DNA of 7,175 nt from an uncultured Desulfuromonadales bacterium (lineage in GTDB: Bacteria > Desulfobacterota > Desulfuromonadia > Desulfuromonadales > Geopsychrobacteraceae). A program made the translations under genes and the position numbers. The notes below the pieces were generated by a model. The model saw only the letters and a program-made list of their open reading frames with translations, was not told where the DNA came from and did not search any database. The number at the start of each line of letters is the position of its first letter. Position 1 is the first letter of the stretch. The stretch is from positions 1 through 7,175 of the forward strand of contig CALZHQ010000110.1 in assembly GCA_945787295.1 (NCBI GenBank). Direction: 5' to 3'. Positions 5,734-7,175 of the stretch are shown here, in pieces.

Positions 5734-6897
5734 ATGATTTGTCCCAAATGTGGCCATCAGGGCGACAGCCGAGAGCTCTGTGAAGCGTGCGGAATTGTTT
5801 TTGCCAAGTATGCTCAACGGCAAGCAAAGCGCTCCGCACAACCCGCGCCAGAACAGCCAAGGCCAGCGCGGAAGAGCATCTCGACCCTGCTGTTGCTCTG
5901 TCTCGTTGCCGTTATCGGCGTCGTGGCCGGAAAATTTCTCTTCTCGGACTCTGCCACTCCCCCCAGCAGTCCCCCACCCCAGATAGTAGCCCAGCCCGTC
6001 AAGAGTACCGTTCTCCCCAGACAGGCGGCAACACAACAAATTGGCGAACGTCAAGAGTCTGCGGCGAGCACTCCGGACGCTGGTTCTAAAGCTGAGCAAT
6101 CAACCATGGACCGGGCGCGCAATGCCACAGTGTTGATCGAATCCTCCTGGGGGCTCGGCTCCGGATTTTTGATCGACGACAGTGGTCATATCGTGACCAA
6201 CCGACATGTCGTTGAATACAGCAGAAAACAGCTCGATGAAGTCAGCTCCCAGTTAGAGCGCCTCGAAAAGTTCATCAAAGCGGAAGAAAAATCGCTGGCA
6301 GCCTTCAAGAAAGAACTGAACCAGCATAAAGAGCATGCACTCTGGGAAAGTTACAATGACAAATATCTGCAAAGAAAAGAACAACTCGATAAATATAAAG
6401 AGGATTACGAATCTTACAGCTCCAAAAGGAACCAGATTCTCTACGCGTCAGTGAATCCGCGCGTCGATGTCACATTCCTCACCGGAGAAAAAGTGACCGT
6501 CTGGGATATTTCCCTCAGCGACAAGCATGACTTGGCTTTACTCGCTTTAGGGCCGGGATTTTCCACCCAGGCGCAACCAATCGTCGCCAAGCAGGAGGGA
6601 ATTGCTCAAGGGGATAAAGTTTACACGATCGGCAACCCTTCCTGGCTCAGGCACACGATGACATCAGGAATCATCTCTGGTTTTCGCCAATATACCAACC
6701 AGCAGAATAATATCACCAGGCTCATCCAGACCGATGCGCCGATCAATTCGGGCAATAGTGGCGGCCCCCTGGTGGATGAAGATGGGATGGTCATCGGGAT
6801 CAATACCGTCGTGTTGAAGAACACTGAAGGGATCGGTTTTGCCATACCGATATCGCTAATATGGGAAGAATTTTCCAGCGAGTTGAACTCTTACTGA
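5734..6897 (+). CDS. Membrane-anchored trypsin-like serine protease with N-terminal zinc ribbon and coiled-coil insertion
   Basis: A 387-residue protein. Residues 3-20 form a zinc ribbon, CPKCG plus CEACG (C3, C6, C16, C19), ending in IVFAKY. A basic stretch (RPARK) and one membrane helix (about 48-70) follow, then a Pro/Ser/Ala/Gln-rich linker (about 72-125). By positive-inside logic the ribbon is cytoplasmic and the protease periplasmic. The S1C (DegP/HtrA-like) domain has H158 in TNRHVV, D266 in DLALLAL and S342 in GNSGGPL. Asp-to-Ser spacing (76) matches DegP (75), but His-to-Asp is 108 against about 30. The extra residues (about 161-235) are Lys/Glu/Leu/Gln-rich and look like a coiled coil. 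There is no PDZ domain. It probably acts in envelope protein quality control or cleaves a specific substrate; the substrate is unknown. It has its own promoter and leader hairpin and lies 222 bases after the oxidoreductase gene. Confidence 0.9.
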   Translation: MICPKCGHQGDSRELCEACGIVFAKYAQRQAKRSAQPAPEQPRPARKSISTLLLLCLVAVIGVVAGKFLFSDSATPPSSPPPQIVAQPVKSTVLPRQAATQQIGERQESAASTPDAGSKAEQSTMDRARNATVLIESSWGLGSGFLIDDSGHIVTNRHVVEYSRKQLDEVSSQLERLEKFIKAEEKSLAAFKKELNQHKEHALWESYNDKYLQRKEQLDKYKEDYESYSSKRNQILYASVNPRVDVTFLTGEKVTVWDISLSDKHDLALLALGPGFSTQAQPIVAKQEGIAQGDKVYTIGNPSWLRHTMTSGIISGFRQYTNQQNNITRLIQTDAPINSGNSGGPLVDEDGMVIGINTVVLKNTEGIGFAIPISLIWEEFSSELNSY

Positions 6898-6940
6898 AAG
6901 AATCACCGCCAGCGCCAATTTAAACCTGATTTACCGAACA

Positions 6941-6952
6941 ACGTATACGAAT
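6941..6952 (+). repeat. ACGTATACGAAT element, inverted partner at 7119-7130
   Basis: This 12-base word contains the palindrome CGTATACG and is matched 11 of 12, in inverse orientation, by the element at 7119-7130. The pair flanks the promoter of the last gene. Because GTATAC is self-complementary, part of the match is automatic. It could be a pair of operators; chance is not excluded. Confidence 0.3.
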
Positions 6953-6995
6953 TGCCGCTTTTTTCAGTATTTACATTTTCTGTGCTACGGTACCG

Positions 6996-7030
6996 GCCTC
7001 TTCAGATCGGCACAGTTCCCATCTGGAGGC
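6996..7030 (+). repeat. 10-bp imperfect inverted repeat between protease and last gene
   Basis: GCCTC-TT-CAGAT (6996-7007) pairs with ATCTGGAGGC (7021-7030), a 10-bp stem with a two-base bulge and a 13-base loop. It lies about 100 bases after the protease stop. No T-run follows on either strand, so it could be a Rho-assisted 3' end structure rather than an intrinsic terminator. Confidence 0.35.
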
Positions 7031-7076
7031 TGTATTCCATTCAATGAACCCCCTATCCCTCTGAAAAATAAAACAT

Positions 7077-7105
7077 TTGACAAACAGGCCAACCTCCACT
7101 AAAAC
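7077..7105 (+). promoter_or_regulatory. Sigma-70 promoter for the last gene
   Basis: A perfect TTGACA (7077-7082), a 17-base spacer and TAAAAC (7100-7105, four of six). Transcription would start near 7112, 35 bases before the ATG at 7147. Confidence 0.55.
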
Positions 7106-7111
7106 AAGTGG
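7096..7111. promoter_or_regulatory. Dyad overlapping the -10, candidate operator
   Basis: CCACT (7096-7100) and AGTGG (7107-7111) are inverted around AAAACA, so the dyad covers the -10 and reaches the start site. A repressor bound here would block the promoter. The arms are only 5 bp. Confidence 0.3.
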
Positions 7112-7118
7112 TCTTACC

Positions 7119-7130
7119 ATTTGTATACGT
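7119..7130 (-). repeat. ACGTATACAAAT element, partner of 6941-6952
   Basis: Read on the minus strand, this word differs at one of 12 positions from the element at 6941-6952. It falls in the leader of the last gene, just downstream of the predicted transcription start. Confidence 0.3.
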
Positions 7131-7146
7131 CTCGGGAGCACGTTTT

Positions 7147-7175
7147 ATGGTTGAACTCTTACTGATACTGGTCAG
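7147..7175 (+). CDS. Start of an unidentified gene cut by the right edge
   Basis: ATG at 7147 opens a frame reading MVELLLILV before the window ends. GGGAG lies 8 bases upstream and a good promoter lies at 7077-7105. The hydrophobic start would fit a membrane anchor or signal segment, but nine residues are too few to name a family. Confidence 0.5.

Noticed and set aside
6898..6970. T-run after GCCGC at about 6959-6964 as the protease terminator
   Set aside because: No upstream sequence pairs with the GC-rich bases before the T-run, so a stem cannot be drawn.
1..7175. Mobile elements, CRISPR, tRNA, rRNA or defence system
   Set aside because: No repeats with regular spacing, no transposase or integrase motifs, no tRNA cloverleaf and no nuclease or toxin-like genes are visible.

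Overview
The window looks like chromosomal DNA from an anaerobic, respiring, probably marine or otherwise sodium-dependent bacterium of the Desulfuromonas/Geobacter type. I infer this from the gene set: a Na+-pumping NADH:quinone reductase subunit, an ETF:quinone oxidoreductase-like membrane Fe-S protein with paired CCG domains, and a serine protease with the short N-terminal zinc ribbon often seen in that group. The taxonomic guess is moderate at best. I see no insertion sequence, tRNA, rRNA, CRISPR array or phage gene.

Left part (1-2564, all minus strand, reading leftward): psiE (four-helix PsiE-family membrane protein), uspE (tandem universal stress protein) and the first 331 codons of nqrA, which runs off the left edge. 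psiE and uspE are separated by a terminator-like hairpin. uspE and nqrA are only 51 bases apart with no visible terminator between them, so the stress protein may lead the Na+-NQR operon. A non-coding stretch of 376 bases (2565-2940) separates psiE from the next gene; it holds a perfect extended -10 element next to a small dyad.

Centre (2941-5511): a divergent pair. A cysteine-free MerR-family regulator reads leftward. A 661-residue membrane protein reads rightward, with five predicted helices, a two-cluster ferredoxin domain and two CCG domains. In the 186 bases between them lies a near-perfect 16-base ACGT palindrome, inside the likely regulator promoter. This layout resembles LiuR-like control of fatty-acid or branched-chain amino-acid oxidation. 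The membrane protein would take electrons from acyl-CoA dehydrogenases through ETF into the menaquinone pool.

Right part (5512-7175, plus strand): a membrane-anchored trypsin-like protease with its own good promoter, a 13-bp stem-loop near the predicted start of its transcript, and a coiled coil of about 80 residues inserted between catalytic His and Asp. After a 249-base gap with a TTGACA promoter and several dyads, a last gene begins at 7147 and leaves the window after nine codons.

Functionally, nqrA and the Fe-S protein both feed the quinone pool, from NADH and probably from ETF. The stress protein, PsiE protein and protease look like envelope or stress functions. The best candidates for something new are the protease architecture with its 5' stem-loop, the MerR/palindrome/oxidoreductase unit, and the uspE-nqrA linkage.
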